A model generated the notes under the pieces. That model saw only the letters and a program-made list of their open reading frames with translations, was not told the DNA's origin and did no database searches. From an uncultured Ruegeria sp. (lineage in GTDB: Bacteria > Pseudomonadota > Alphaproteobacteria > Rhodobacterales > Rhodobacteraceae), in contig NZ_CANMQQ010000003.1 in NCBI RefSeq assembly GCF_947500045.1, positions 310,001-374,000 of the forward strand: a DNA stretch of 64,000 nt, read 5' to 3'. The position numbers were made by a program, and so were the translations under genes. Positions 8,185 to 17,238 of this stretch are shown here, in pieces. Each line of letters opens with the position of its first letter. Position 1 is the stretch's first letter.

Positions 8185-8961
8185 ATGGCCGCCCTCCACG
8201 CAGCAACATTACAATTTCAGAATGCCTTTTTAAAACTGACTTTTTTCCTGATCTGCGCCGCCGCACTCTTCGCGGTCGGTGCCACCGTTTTGTCCGCATT
8301 CGGTATCCTACCCTGGCTTTCGATGCAGGCGGGTCTGACTGGCGGAACCGTCGTCGACGCAGGTATCTACATCCAGATCGGACTGACCGCCCTGATCCTG
8401 ATGCTGGCCTTCTACCTTCCCTCAAACGCCCGGATGATGGCGCTGGAAAACACCCACCGTAAGTTCGCGTTGAATATGCAGGATGTGGCCGGCGCCTATC
8501 AGATTGCCCACGCCGCCGACCGCAGCGGCACCTTTGCGCTGGCCTCAGAATTCGACGCGGTGAAAGAGCGAATGGCCTTTCTGCGCGATCACCCCGATCT
8601 GCAAGGGCTAGAGCCGCAGGTGCTGGAGCTCGCCGCCCAGATGAGCCAGATCAGTCAGGAGCTGGCTGATACATATGGCGATGCAAAGGTGGAACGCGCC
8701 CGCACCTTCCTCAGGCAACGGCATGAAGAATTGGAGCAATTCCAGCAGCGTATCGAAGATGCGCAAACCATTCAGCACGAGTTACGCCAGTGGACCCGCG
8801 ACATCGAGATCGAGGAATCCATCGCCAAATCGCAACTTGCCCGCCTTAGGGATGAGTTGTTCGATCTGCTCCCCGAACTGTCGGCGCAGCTACAATCTTC
8901 CTCAGATGACAAAACACCCGCCAGCGTGGTCGCCATGACACCACCTCGGGCAGCAGAATAA
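8185..8961 (+). CDS. Membrane-anchored coiled-coil protein of unknown function
   Basis: This 258-residue protein has two N-terminal hydrophobic segments (about 15-45 and 65-85) followed by a long charged helical region rich in Glu, Gln and Arg (about 110-230) that looks like a coiled coil. The ATG at 8185 is chosen because AAGGAGATCGACATC directly precedes it; the frame extends upstream to 8128 without a site. It lies 122 bases upstream of radA on the same strand. No catalytic motif is visible. Confidence 0.75.
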   Translation: MAALHAATLQFQNAFLKLTFFLICAAALFAVGATVLSAFGILPWLSMQAGLTGGTVVDAGIYIQIGLTALILMLAFYLPSNARMMALENTHRKFALNMQDVAGAYQIAHAADRSGTFALASEFDAVKERMAFLRDHPDLQGLEPQVLELAAQMSQISQELADTYGDAKVERARTFLRQRHEELEQFQQRIEDAQTIQHELRQWTRDIEIEESIAKSQLARLRDELFDLLPELSAQLQSSSDDKTPASVVAMTPPRAAE

Positions 8962-9083
8962 GGCGCGACCAGCGCCCGCCGCCGACGATGGCCCGCAGGG
9001 CCTGAGGACGCGGCGCGCGCCCGGCGGTGAGGAAAGCCCGCAAGGGCTTGAAGAACCGCCCCGCCTCGGGCACGAAGGGCGAC

Positions 9084-10448
9084 ATGGCAAAGACACAAAC
9101 CTTCACCTGCTCCGCCTGCGGTGCCTCGCATACACGGTGGTCCGGTCGCTGCGATGGCTGCGGCGAATGGAACACCATCATTCAGGAGCGCCCCCTTTCC
9201 GCCGGGCCAGCCAAGAAATCCCTTGGTGGCAAGCGCGGCCAGTCCATTGTCCTCACCGAACTTTCAACTGAAGAATCACCCCCACCCCGCACCCTGTGCG
9301 GGGTTGAAGAACTCGACCGCGTTCTCGGCGGTGGCCTCGTCCCCGCTTCGGCCCTGCTGGTTGGCGGTGACCCCGGCATCGGAAAGTCCACCCTTTTACT
9401 GCAGGCCGCCGCGCGGTTTGCCCGCAAGGGTGTCAAAACCATCTACGTCTCGGGTGAGGAAGCCAGCGCGCAGGTCCGGATGCGCGCCCGTCGGTTGGGC
9501 CTGGAGGAGTCTCCGGTGCAACTTGCTGCCGAAACCAACCTGCGCGACATTCTCACCACGCTTGAGGCCGAGAAACCGGGCCTCGCCATCATCGATTCGA
9601 TCCAAACCATGTGGGCCGATAACGTGGACAGCACACCGGGTTCGGTGTCTCAAGTCCGCGCTGCAGCCCATGAATTGACAACATTTGCGAAACGACACGG
9701 CGTGTCGATCATCATGGTCGGCCACGTCACCAAGGATGGTCAGATCGCGGGCCCCCGCGTGGTCGAACATATGGTCGACACAGTGCTGTATTTCGAAGGC
9801 GAGCGCGGTCACCAGTTCCGCATCCTGCGCGCAGTCAAGAACCGCTTTGGCCCCGCGGACGAAATCGGCGTCTTCGAGATGACCGGCAAGGGTCTGGCGC
9901 AAGTCACCAACCCGTCAGCCCTATTCCTGTCAGAACGCGGCACGCCCAGCCCCGGATCAGCGGTGTTCGCAGGCATCGAAGGCACCCGCCCGGTGTTGGT
10001 CGAATTGCAGGCGCTCGTCGCACCCTCGCCCCATTCCCAGCCCCGCCGCACGGTCGTGGGCTGGGACAGCGGTCGGCTCGCCATGATCCTCGCGGTGCTC
10101 GAAGCGCGCTGTGGCATCCCTTTTGCCGGGCTCGATGTCTACCTAAACGTGGCCGGTGGACTGAAAATCAGCGAGCCCGCAGCTGACCTCGCCGTCGCCG
10201 CCGCCCTCCTTAGCGCGCGTGAAGACACGGCATTGCCCGCAGATACCGTTGTTTTCGGAGAAATCTCGCTATCTGGGGCACTTAGACCGGCCCCGCAGAC
10301 CGAAAACAGGTTGAAAGAAGCGCAAAAACTTGGTTTCACGGCGGCAATTGCTCCGGCGGGTGGCAAAACTGGCACTGTGGCAGGTCTGACACTCACCCGA
10401 CCCTCTGATTTAGTGGGGTTTGTTGGCGAAACCTTCGGAGCAGGTTAA
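9084..10448 (+). CDS. radA: DNA repair protein RadA
   Basis: This 454-residue protein is the RadA/Sms branch-migration helicase used in recombinational repair. In order it has a four-cysteine zinc finger (C9, C12, C23, C26), a RecA-like ATPase with Walker A GGDPGIGKST (about 94-103), the RadA-specific KNRFG motif (about 252-256), and a C-terminal Lon-protease-like domain (about 280-450). The ATG at 9084 lets the protein begin just before the finger; an in-frame extension to 9027 lies in GC-rich leader sequence. cvpA and purF follow on the same strand. Confidence 0.93.
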   Translation: MAKTQTFTCSACGASHTRWSGRCDGCGEWNTIIQERPLSAGPAKKSLGGKRGQSIVLTELSTEESPPPRTLCGVEELDRVLGGGLVPASALLVGGDPGIGKSTLLLQAAARFARKGVKTIYVSGEEASAQVRMRARRLGLEESPVQLAAETNLRDILTTLEAEKPGLAIIDSIQTMWADNVDSTPGSVSQVRAAAHELTTFAKRHGVSIIMVGHVTKDGQIAGPRVVEHMVDTVLYFEGERGHQFRILRAVKNRFGPADEIGVFEMTGKGLAQVTNPSALFLSERGTPSPGSAVFAGIEGTRPVLVELQALVAPSPHSQPRRTVVGWDSGRLAMILAVLEARCGIPFAGLDVYLNVAGGLKISEPAADLAVAAALLSAREDTALPADTVVFGEISLSGALRPAPQTENRLKEAQKLGFTAAIAPAGGKTGTVAGLTLTRPSDLVGFVGETFGAG

Positions 10449-10489
10449 GGTCGCGCCCGAGTGGGCAGAAAAACGAACAGGCGAGGGCC

Positions 10490-11062
10490 ATGGAAGGTTT
10501 TACAATAATTGACGGGGTTGTGGCCCTGATCATCGTGCTGTCGGGCTTGCTGGCCTATTCGCGCGGTTTCATGCGCGAGGTTCTGGCCATCGCGGGCTGG
10601 GTCGCCGCTGCTGTGCTGGCCTTTATCTTTGCGCCACAAGCAGTGCCATTGGTCAAAGAAGTTCCTGTCGTCGGAGAGTTCCTGCGCGACAGCTGTGAGC
10701 TTTCGGTCATTACCGGTTTTGCCGCTGTCTTCGCGGTCGCACTGATCGTGGTCAGCATTTTCACACCGCTGTTTTCTTCACTGGTGCAGCGTTCGGCTCT
10801 TGGCGGGCTTGATCAGGCGCTTGGGTTTTTCTTCGGCGTTGCCCGCGGCATCCTGTTGGTCGCCATCGCCTTCTTCGTCTACGATACAGTGATGACGGGG
10901 CAGTCTTATACGATGGTCGACGAAAGTCGCTCGGCCAAGGTATTCGAACAGTTCAGCGGCCAGATCGAAGAACAAAACCCCGAGGCTGCGCTGGGTTGGG
11001 TAACCTCTCAGTATGAGGAACTGGTGGCAAGCTGCACTGCAGACAACGCCTCTGAAGGTTGA
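10490..11062 (+). CDS. cvpA: CvpA family inner-membrane protein
   Basis: This 190-residue protein matches the CvpA (colicin V production) family: IIDGVVALIIVLSGLLAYSRG at the N-terminus, REVLAIAGWVAAAVLAF, and four hydrophobic segments before a hydrophilic tail from about residue 140. CvpA proteins sit in the inner membrane and help with envelope stress tolerance; their biochemical role is unsettled. The radA-cvpA-purF order recalls the cvpA-purF operon of enterics, but a strong terminator at 11084-11111 and a minus-strand gene separate it from purF here. Confidence 0.88.
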   Translation: MEGFTIIDGVVALIIVLSGLLAYSRGFMREVLAIAGWVAAAVLAFIFAPQAVPLVKEVPVVGEFLRDSCELSVITGFAAVFAVALIVVSIFTPLFSSLVQRSALGGLDQALGFFFGVARGILLVAIAFFVYDTVMTGQSYTMVDESRSAKVFEQFSGQIEEQNPEAALGWVTSQYEELVASCTADNASEG

Positions 11063-11083
11063 TCCGCACAAATCTGATTGCTC

Positions 11084-11111
11084 AAAAGCCCGGTCTAGAC
11101 CGGGCTTTTTT
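11084..11111. terminator. Bidirectional intrinsic terminator between cvpA and the DnaJ-like gene
   Basis: AAAAGCCCGGTCTAGACCGGGCTTTT is a near-perfect palindrome with T-runs on the plus strand (TTTTTTATT) and A/T flanks suitable for the minus strand. It lies between two convergent genes. Confidence 0.85.
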
Positions 11112-11127
11112 ATTCGGCGAGATGAGG

Positions 11128-11349
11128 TCAGACGAACCCTTCGCCGCCGCAGATATTGCAGCGGATCGATTTCAATCCAAAGCATCCGTCGCAGCGGCTT
11201 GAGATCGGCTTGCCATATTGGTCACGACTCTTGACGACCATCCCTGCGCCTTTGCAGATCTCGCAGGGTGCGCGACCACCCCCGCGACACCTATGGCACC
11301 GTCGCTTGACGGGCTTTTCCTTGGGATCGTTTTGCTTGTGCTGCCACAT
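11128..11349 (-). CDS. DnaJ-type zinc-finger mini-protein
   Basis: This 73-residue protein carries the cysteine-rich repeats of the DnaJ central domain: CHRCRGGG, CEICKGAG, CDGCFG and CNICGGEG, that is four CxxCxGxG-like motifs able to hold two zinc ions. There is no J domain or substrate-binding domain. Such isolated domains occur as small proteins that may bind zinc or assist folding; the role is unknown. It is convergent with cvpA across the terminator and divergent from the small gene at 11533. Confidence 0.8.
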   Translation of the reverse strand: MWQHKQNDPKEKPVKRRCHRCRGGGRAPCEICKGAGMVVKSRDQYGKPISSRCDGCFGLKSIRCNICGGEGFV

Positions 11350-11532
11350 GGCTTTGATTCACCCCAACCATCTTGGGTACCGGTTTCCGACACCTGGGCT
11401 GAATGACATCACGGTTTCGTCATTTTGTCATCAATTACCCCTGTTGCGCGCGAATCCAACCTGCGGCAAATCGCGAATGTGATCCTTTGGTGACACGCGC
11501 GGCAATTGGCTTTATGTGGAGGCCATACCGAC

Positions 11533-11688
11533 ATGGAATCGGAGCTGCTGACCTTGCTGTATCTGTTTTATTTCGCACTGGCCGCCATTGCGCTTGTGCT
11601 TGCGCGCCGTCTTGGCGCCCAGCAACAGACCATTCAGACACCAGTCAGCAGCCATTCCAACCTGAACGCCAGCCAAATAAAGTCATAG
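11533..11688 (+). CDS. Small single-helix membrane protein
   Basis: This 51-residue ORF begins MESELLTLLYLFYFALAAIA, a single hydrophobic helix, then a basic RR and a polar tail. GTGGAGG (11516-11522) lies ten bases before the ATG at 11533. It ends 16 bases before purF. The good ribosome site and close spacing suggest it is expressed with purF. No family is recognised. Confidence 0.55.
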   Translation: MESELLTLLYLFYFALAAIALVLARRLGAQQQTIQTPVSSHSNLNASQIKS

Positions 11689-11704
11689 AAATTGGAGCCC
11701 GTGT

Positions 11705-13225
11705 ATGTGTGGGATTTTGGGGATCGCAAATCGGACACATGATGTCTTTGCGGAAATCTATGACGGGCTGCTGATGCTGCAGCACCGGGGTCAGGATGCG
11801 TCGGGGATCGTCACCTTTAATGGTGAATTCTTCCGCGAGAAAAAGGCCAATGGTCTCGTCAAGGACGTGTTCAACGCCAGCGATGCTGAAACCCTGCTGG
11901 GCAAGGTGGGCATGGGTCATGTCCGCTATCCCACCGCAGGTTCGCTCAGCGCAGCCGAGGCGCAGCCTTTTTTCGTGAATGCCCCCTATGGCATCTATCT
12001 GGTCCATAACGGCAACATCACCAACACCGAAGAACAGCGCGAAAAGGTCACAGCAAAATACAGCCGTCACCTGCGCACCACATCGGATTCCGAAGTTCTG
12101 TTGAACGTGCTGGCCGACAAGGTGGCAGATGCCATCAAGGTGAACGGCAATGCCGATCCGGTCCGCAACCTGTTTGCTGGTGTCAAAATGACGATGGAGC
12201 GGGTTCAGGGCGCTTATTCCGCGATCTGTCTGGTGGCCGGTGTCGGCATGCTGGCGTTCCGCGACCCTTATGGCATCCGCCCCCTTTCCGTGGCCAAGCG
12301 TGAAGCAGCGGGTGACGGGGACGATTTTGCCTTTGCGTCAGAAGACGTGGCCTTTGGCATCAATGGTTTCGACAAGCTGCGCGACCTGAACCCGGGCGAA
12401 GCGATCCTGATCGATCTCGACGGTAATATGCACGAATTTCAGGCCGTTGATGGCAAGTTGACACCCTGCATTTTCGAGTATGTCTATCTGGCGCGCCCTG
12501 ACTCGCTTCTGGATGGCGTGTCTGTTTACAAAACGCAGATGCGTATGGGTCAGACGCTGGCAAAACAGATCAAAGATTCGGGGCTTGAGATCGACCGGAT
12601 CATCCCCGTTCCAGACAGCGCCCGCCCTGTCGCGCTGGAAGCCGCCAAAATCACCGGCATCCCCTACCGCGAAGGTTTGGTGAAGAACCGATATGTTGGT
12701 CGTACATTCATCATGCCCGGCCAGGCAGAACGGCAGAAATCTGTGCGCCGCAAACTGAACGCGGTTCCTCTGGAATTCGACGGCCACAACGTGCTGCTGA
12801 TTGACGATTCAATCGTGCGTGGCAATACGATCAAGAAGATCGTTCAGATGTGTCGCGAGGCCGGTGCGAAAAAGGTCTATGTCGCCAGCGCATCGCCACC
12901 GGTGAAATTCCCCAATGTCTATGGCATCGACATGCCCACGCGCCACGAACTGATAGCATCGGGCAAAGACATCGAAGGTATCCGTCAGGAACTGGGCGCA
13001 GACGCCCTGTTTTATCAGGACCTCGATGATCTGATCTGGGCGGCCAAGGAAGGTAATCCCGAGATCGAGGCCTTTGAATGCTCGTGCTTTGATGGCAACT
13101 ATATCACCGGCGTGGACGAGGATTATCTGAGCAGTCTCGAAAACAGCAGCCGTGTCAGCAAAAAACGCGAAGATATGCAGGTCGTGGGCAGCTCGTGGAA
13201 CGCGGCCAAGCTGGCCTCGGGCTGA
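11705..13225 (+). CDS. purF: Amidophosphoribosyltransferase
   Basis: This 506-residue enzyme makes 5-phosphoribosylamine from PRPP and glutamine, the first committed step of purine synthesis. The class II glutaminase nucleophile is Cys2 (MCGILG), exposed by removal of Met1. RGQDASGI (about 29-36) belongs to the glutaminase domain and VLLIDDSIVRGNTIKKI (about 363-379) is the PRPP site. A GGAG lies upstream of the ATG. A long-loop hairpin at 13315-13348 probably ends the transcript. Confidence 0.95.
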   Translation: MCGILGIANRTHDVFAEIYDGLLMLQHRGQDASGIVTFNGEFFREKKANGLVKDVFNASDAETLLGKVGMGHVRYPTAGSLSAAEAQPFFVNAPYGIYLVHNGNITNTEEQREKVTAKYSRHLRTTSDSEVLLNVLADKVADAIKVNGNADPVRNLFAGVKMTMERVQGAYSAICLVAGVGMLAFRDPYGIRPLSVAKREAAGDGDDFAFASEDVAFGINGFDKLRDLNPGEAILIDLDGNMHEFQAVDGKLTPCIFEYVYLARPDSLLDGVSVYKTQMRMGQTLAKQIKDSGLEIDRIIPVPDSARPVALEAAKITGIPYREGLVKNRYVGRTFIMPGQAERQKSVRRKLNAVPLEFDGHNVLLIDDSIVRGNTIKKIVQMCREAGAKKVYVASASPPVKFPNVYGIDMPTRHELIASGKDIEGIRQELGADALFYQDLDDLIWAAKEGNPEIEAFECSCFDGNYITGVDEDYLSSLENSSRVSKKREDMQVVGSSWNAAKLASG

Positions 13226-13314
13226 TCCTGCGATTCGGCCTTCCTTGCAGCAAAGGCCCAGTGACAGGCCCTGGCAATCATAGGTCAGAATCCGCCGACA
13301 ACCTTGTGTTGAAC

Positions 13315-13352
13315 AAGCCGCGTTTGCAAAGGGTTCGACGCGCGGCTTTTAA
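13315..13352 (+). terminator. Probable terminator after purF
   Basis: AAGCCGCG (13315-13322) pairs with CGCGGCTT (13341-13348) around an 18-base loop, followed by a short T-run (TTTTAA). The long loop makes it weaker than the other terminators here. Confidence 0.5.
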
Positions 13353-13463
13353 GCCTTCCAGAAATGGGTGCGGTGGCCCTTTTGGTTCGGTTGGACCCGT
13401 GCTAGCCGGGCGTTGAAAACCACTCAGAAAACGAGGTTCGGGGGTTCAGCCCGGCTGCAGATC

Positions 13464-13712
13464 ATGGCAAATACAACAGTCAAAAGCGCAGCCACGCAGG
13501 CGGGTGCGTTGAAGAAGAATTCGGTCACGGTACTAGGCGTTTTTGGCCCCAAGGCCGAGCTCCAGGCGTTGGTTCGCCTGTCCTCGGGACGGGTAAAGAA
13601 GGTGAAGCCCGGCAACCGGGTGGGTTCGGGCAAAGTGGTTGCAATTGATGAAGAAGGCGTTGTGCTGCGACAAAGCGGCCAGAACCGCCGGATCGACATT
13701 CCCGGCAGTTGA
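13464..13712 (+). CDS. PilP/GspC-like small protein
   Basis: This 82-residue protein has a lysine-rich start, then LQALVRLSSGRVKKVKPG and GSGKVVAIDEEGVVL, the small beta-strand pattern of the periplasmic homology domain of PilP and type II secretion GspC. It has no signal peptide and no pilus or secretion genes around it. The ATG at 13464 is the only one giving this compact domain. It lies 42 bases before an SDR gene. The resemblance is to a fold rather than a defined function. Confidence 0.6.
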   Translation: MANTTVKSAATQAGALKKNSVTVLGVFGPKAELQALVRLSSGRVKKVKPGNRVGSGKVVAIDEEGVVLRQSGQNRRIDIPGS

Positions 13713-13754
13713 TCCTGACTTGACGCCCTTCGCCCACCGGTTCAAACCCCCCTC

Positions 13755-14399
13755 ATGACCGATCAGACCAAAATTGCCCTCATCACCGGGGCCTCACGCG
13801 GGCTGGGCGCGGCACTGGCCGAGGCGCTGGCCCCTGACTATCACATCGTTGCCGTCGCCCGCACGCAGGGCGGGCTGGAAGAGCTGGACGATCGTATTCA
13901 GGCGAAAGGCGGATCGGCCACGCTGGCGCCAATGGATATTTGCGATCCGAACGCTATGGCCACCTTGTGCAGGGGCATCCATGATCGCTGGGGCAAGGTC
14001 GATCTGTGGCTTCATACGGCAGTCCACACCTCGGCCCTGACGCCCACGCATTTCGTAGACCCAAAAGAATGGGCAAAGGCCTTCAGCACAAACGCGACGG
14101 CCACGTCGGTTCTGATTCCATACGTCGCTCCTTTGTTGGGGGAAGCGGGTCATGCGGTGTTCTTTGAAGACCCCAAAGCTGGCGAGAAGTATTATGGCAT
14201 CTATGGTGCCACCAAAGCCGCGCAGATGGCACTCGCGCGCAGTTGGGAAGCCGAGACTGCACGGACAGGTCCGCGTGTCTCAATTGTTGAGCCTGCGCCG
14301 ATGCCCACAGCCGTACGCGCGCGGTTCCATCCCGGTGAGGATCGGGAGACACTGAACAGCACTGCGGATGAGGCGGCGCGGATACTGGCGCAGCTTTGA
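13755..14399 (+). CDS. Short-chain dehydrogenase/reductase (SDR)
   Basis: This 214-residue protein is a classical SDR: the NAD(P)-binding TGASRGLG near residues 11-18 and the catalytic YxxxK in IYGATKAAQ near residue 153. It is short for the family (usually about 250), ending soon after the substrate loop. The substrate is unknown. The gene ends against the first copy of the intergenic hairpin repeat (14403-14453), which can act as its terminator. Confidence 0.85.
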   Translation: MTDQTKIALITGASRGLGAALAEALAPDYHIVAVARTQGGLEELDDRIQAKGGSATLAPMDICDPNAMATLCRGIHDRWGKVDLWLHTAVHTSALTPTHFVDPKEWAKAFSTNATATSVLIPYVAPLLGEAGHAVFFEDPKAGEKYYGIYGATKAAQMALARSWEAETARTGPRVSIVEPAPMPTAVRARFHPGEDRETLNSTADEAARILAQL

Positions 14400-14402
14400 G
14401 GG

Positions 14403-14453
14403 ATGGCCCTTGCGGGCCATGCCTCCGGCGGAGGTATTTTTGGCCAGATGAAG
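14403..14453 (+). repeat. Dispersed intergenic hairpin repeat, copy A (terminator-like)
   Basis: Two stacked palindromes, ATGGCCC/GGGCCAT with a TTGC loop (14403-14420) and CCTCCGGCGGAGG (14422-14434), are followed by TATTTTT and then GGCCAGATGAAG. On the plus strand this is a plausible intrinsic terminator for the SDR gene ending at 14399. The same unit, in the opposite orientation, recurs near 18.2, 35.7, 44.5 and 61.8 kb. Confidence 0.8.
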
Positions 14454-14461
14454 CGAGCGGA

Positions 14462-15304
14462 TTATGCGATATGCACGCCGTTACGTCCGGCCAGATCGAC
14501 GAAGAATTGCCACGCCACGCGGCCTGAACGTGCGCCGCGTGTGGCCTGCCATTCGATCGCCTCGGCCCGCAGGATGTCTGGGTCGAACTGAACACCGTGG
14601 GCAGTGCAGTATCGGTCGATCATGGCAAGGTATTCGTCTTGATCACAGGGGTGGAAGCCCAACCAAAGGCCAAACCGGTCGGACAGTGAGACCTTTTCCT
14701 CTACCGCTTCTGACGGGTTGATGGCGCTGGACCGTTCGTTTTCGATCATGTCGCGCGGCATCAGGTGGCGGCGGTTCGAGGTGGCGTAAAACACGACATT
14801 CTCGGGGCGGCCTTCGATACCGCCATCCAGTACCGCCTTTAGCGATTTATAGTGCTGGTCATCGTGGCTGAACGAAAGGTCATCACAAAACAGGATGAAC
14901 CTATACGGTGCTGACCTCAGGTGGTTCAGCAGGCGCGCGACGGACCCCATATCCTCGCGCTGCAGTTCGACCAGTTTTAGTTCGGGATGTTCACCCTGCA
15001 AAGTCCCGTGCACTGCCTTGACGAGGCTGGATTTCCCCATACCACGTGCGCCCCACAGCAGCGCGTTATTGGCCTTATACCCGGCAGCAAAGCGGCGCGT
15101 ATTGTCCAGCAGCGTATCGCGTGATCGGTTGATCCCCACCAGCAAATCCAGATCAACCCGGTTAACTTGGGTGACGGGTTCCAGCCGATCAGGCTCCACA
15201 TGCCAGACGAAAGCCGGGGCTGCCTTGAAGTCGGGTGTGGCCAGCGGCGCAGGCGCGATACGCTCCAACGCGTCGGCGATACGGTTCAGGGCTTGATCGT
15301 CCAT
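14462..15304 (-). CDS. AAA family ATP-binding protein (DUF815)
   Basis: This 280-residue protein has a P-loop ARGMGKSSLVKAVH near residue 90 and a Walker B-like strand FILFCDDLSF near residue 140, followed by TSNRRHLMPRDM. This is the DUF815 AAA type, of unknown cellular role. The start at 15304 is supported by GGGAGGAG immediately upstream; longer starts lack one. It lies downstream of tatC on the same strand but beyond a strong terminator. Confidence 0.85.
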   Translation of the reverse strand: MDDQALNRIADALERIAPAPLATPDFKAAPAFVWHVEPDRLEPVTQVNRVDLDLLVGINRSRDTLLDNTRRFAAGYKANNALLWGARGMGKSSLVKAVHGTLQGEHPELKLVELQREDMGSVARLLNHLRSAPYRFILFCDDLSFSHDDQHYKSLKAVLDGGIEGRPENVVFYATSNRRHLMPRDMIENERSSAINPSEAVEEKVSLSDRFGLWLGFHPCDQDEYLAMIDRYCTAHGVQFDPDILRAEAIEWQATRGARSGRVAWQFFVDLAGRNGVHIA

Positions 15305-15371
15305 CGGCTCCTCCCGGGTGTTCCGGCGGATTTCAACCATGTTCCGCCCCGCACAACAAGGGCCGCGCATG

Positions 15372-15402
15372 AAAAAGGCGCGCCGAAACAGGGCGCGCCT
15401 TT
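15372..15402 (-). terminator. Intrinsic terminator of the tat operon
   Basis: AAAGGCGCGCC (15374-15384) pairs with GGCGCGCCTTT (15392-15402) around a 7-base loop; on the minus strand the stem runs into TTTTTC. It lies just past the tatC stop codon. Confidence 0.85.
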
Positions 15403-15419
15403 GGCTATTCGGTTGCGGG

Positions 15420-16343
15420 TTACTTGGTCTCGTCGTAATCCTGCATCATGTCCGCATCAGCCTCGGCCTCTTCATCGTCATAGTAGCCATCGGCGCGCAG
15501 CTGCTCTTCGCGCTTTTTCTCGACACGGGCGACTAGAAAGATAGACACTTCGTAAAGGCCATAAACCACGGTAAACAGTATCAGCTGAGTGATGACATCC
15601 GGCGGTGTCACCAAAGCAGCAAGCACCAGAATACCGACCATCGCGTATTTACGAACGGCTCCCAGCCCCTCGGCCGAAACCAGTCCTGCTTTGCCCATCA
15701 GCGTTAGAAGAACCGGCAATTGGAAGCACAGACCAAAGGCCAGGATGAACTTGAGCGTGATATCCAGGGATTCGTTGACCTTCCCAAAGAAGGTAATTTT
15801 GACGCCTTCCGTTGTTTCTGGAACAACAAGGATCTCTTCCGGGACATCATCGGCTGCCGGGGCCAACAAGTTTGCGAAGATCGAACTGACATCAGCGAAC
15901 CCCAAGAAGAACTGCATCGCCAACGGTGTCACCACGAACTGCGCAAAAGAAGCCCCGAGTAAGAACATAAACGGCGAAGCGACAAGAAACGGCAGAAAAG
16001 CCCCCTTCTCGGACTTGTAAAGCCCCGGCGCCACAAACCGCCACAGTTGATACGAGATTACGGGGAATGCCAGCGCAAACCCGAATACCATCGAAATCCG
16101 AAACAAGGTGAACAGATATTCCTGCGGAGAGGTATATTGCAACGTCGGAGAAGGATCACCGAGTTCACGCAGAGTCGCCTCAATCGGTCGCACCAGAAAC
16201 TGCAGGATTGGTTCGGCTACAATGAAAGCCAGAACTATTCCTATGACAAAAGCGATCACCGAACGGATCAGCCGTGTGCGCAGCTCGGCCAGATGCTCGA
16301 TCAGTGGGGCCGAGCTGTCTTCGATCTCGTCAGTCTTGGTCAT
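15420..16343 (-). CDS. tatC: Twin-arginine translocase subunit TatC
   Basis: This 307-residue inner-membrane protein is the receptor of the Tat system, which exports folded proteins with twin-arginine signals. It starts with the conserved [13 protein letters not shown], has six hydrophobic segments and includes [13 protein letters not shown] near residue 73 and FGLCFQLPV near 208. A C-terminal acidic tail ([10 protein letters not shown]) is typical of alphaproteobacteria. The start overlaps the tatB stop by four bases. Confidence 0.95.
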   Translation of the reverse strand: MTKTDEIEDSSAPLIEHLAELRTRLIRSVIAFVIGIVLAFIVAEPILQFLVRPIEATLRELGDPSPTLQYTSPQEYLFTLFRISMVFGFALAFPVISYQLWRFVAPGLYKSEKGAFLPFLVASPFMFLLGASFAQFVVTPLAMQFFLGFADVSSIFANLLAPAADDVPEEILVVPETTEGVKITFFGKVNESLDITLKFILAFGLCFQLPVLLTLMGKAGLVSAEGLGAVRKYAMVGILVLAALVTPPDVITQLILFTVVYGLYEVSIFLVARVEKKREEQLRADGYYDDEEAEADADMMQDYDETK

Positions 16344-16798
16344 GAGTTGCTTTCGGTTTTCAGCGCAGCTTCAGCTTCTTCCGCCTTGGCGAGCGCGTCC
16401 GCTGCTTCCTTGGCTTTACGTTCTGCAGCAGCACGGGCTGTTGTGGCCTGAATTTTCTTGGCTTGCTCGGCGCGTTCTGACGCCAGCTTGCCAGTCTCGC
16501 TGTCGGGGTCGAGCTTGGTTGGATCAATTGAATTGGCAACGTCGCGCGCTGCTTCGTTGATGCCGTCCATTGCGGTGCTGACCGGATTGGTCGCCGCGTT
16601 CAGCCCCTTCTTGATCTCATTAACCCCAGCCTCGTCCGCCGCCTCGTTCATTGCGCTGCTGAATTCGCGGGCCATGCCGCGCGCCTTGCCGACAAACCGC
16701 CCGACATTGCGAAACAGCACAGGTAGGTCCTTTGGCCCCACCACAATCAGCGCAACGACGCCAATGACCAGAAGCTCGGTCAGGCCCAGATCAAACAT
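16340..16798 (-). CDS. tatB: Sec-independent protein translocase protein TatB
   Basis: This 152-residue protein starts [20 protein letters not shown], the TatB membrane helix, followed by GPKDLP and an amphipathic helix, then an Ala/Glu/Lys-rich tail. TatB pairs with TatC to bind twin-arginine signal peptides. It lies six bases after tatA and overlaps tatC by four. Confidence 0.93.
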   Translation of the reverse strand: MFDLGLTELLVIGVVALIVVGPKDLPVLFRNVGRFVGKARGMAREFSSAMNEAADEAGVNEIKKGLNAATNPVSTAMDGINEAARDVANSIDPTKLDPDSETGKLASERAEQAKKIQATTARAAAERKAKEAADALAKAEEAEAALKTESNS

Positions 16799-16804
16799 CT
16801 AGGC

Positions 16805-17020
16805 TCAGACCTTGTCTTTATCGGTCTCGGGTGTGACGTCCTTGGCCATTTCGGACGCGTCCTGATCGATCTCTTCAGAACCTTCCTTGATGCCCTTCTT
16901 GAACGAGGTGATGCCTTTGCCCACTTCGCCCATCAGCGAACTGATCTTGCCGCGGCCAAACAGCACCAGAACCACAACTGCAATCAGCAGGATGCCGGGA
17001 AGTCCAATATTGTTGAGCAT
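16805..17020 (-). CDS. tatA: Sec-independent protein translocase protein TatA
   Basis: This 71-residue protein has the TatA layout: a membrane helix ([14 protein letters not shown], about 9-22), the hinge FGRGKI, an amphipathic helix and a charged tail. TatA polymers form the Tat pore. AAGGAGAC precedes the ATG. It is the first gene of tatABC; the promoter should lie in 17021-17238, shared with the divergent gene at 17239. Confidence 0.93.
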   Translation of the reverse strand: MLNNIGLPGILLIAVVVLVLFGRGKISSLMGEVGKGITSFKKGIKEGSEEIDQDASEMAKDVTPETDKDKV

Positions 17021-17166
17021 GTCTTGTCTCCTTCTAAGTCAGCGCAGCGCGCCGGGAATATGAACTGGCCATGTGTCTACGCCCGGACATGCGTCAACAA
17101 AAGTGCGACAGGTCAATTCTGTGCGCGAATTTGAACGGATCACGTATTTTTTGCGGTCTGGCATTT

Positions 17167-17194
17167 TCCAACTGACAGGTTTATGTCAGTTGGA
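17167..17194. promoter_or_regulatory. Perfect 11-bp inverted repeat, candidate operator
   Basis: TCCAACTGACA (17167-17177) and TGTCAGTTGGA (17184-17194) form a perfect inverted repeat around GGTTTA. It lies 45 bases before the start of the 17239 gene and upstream of the WYL regulator at 17566. There is no T-run, so a protein-binding site is likelier than a terminator. I infer autoregulation by the adjacent regulator. Confidence 0.6.
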
Positions 17195-17238
17195 TGGAAT
17201 TAAAAAGACGATATCAAACCTGGTCAACGGAGATTCAA

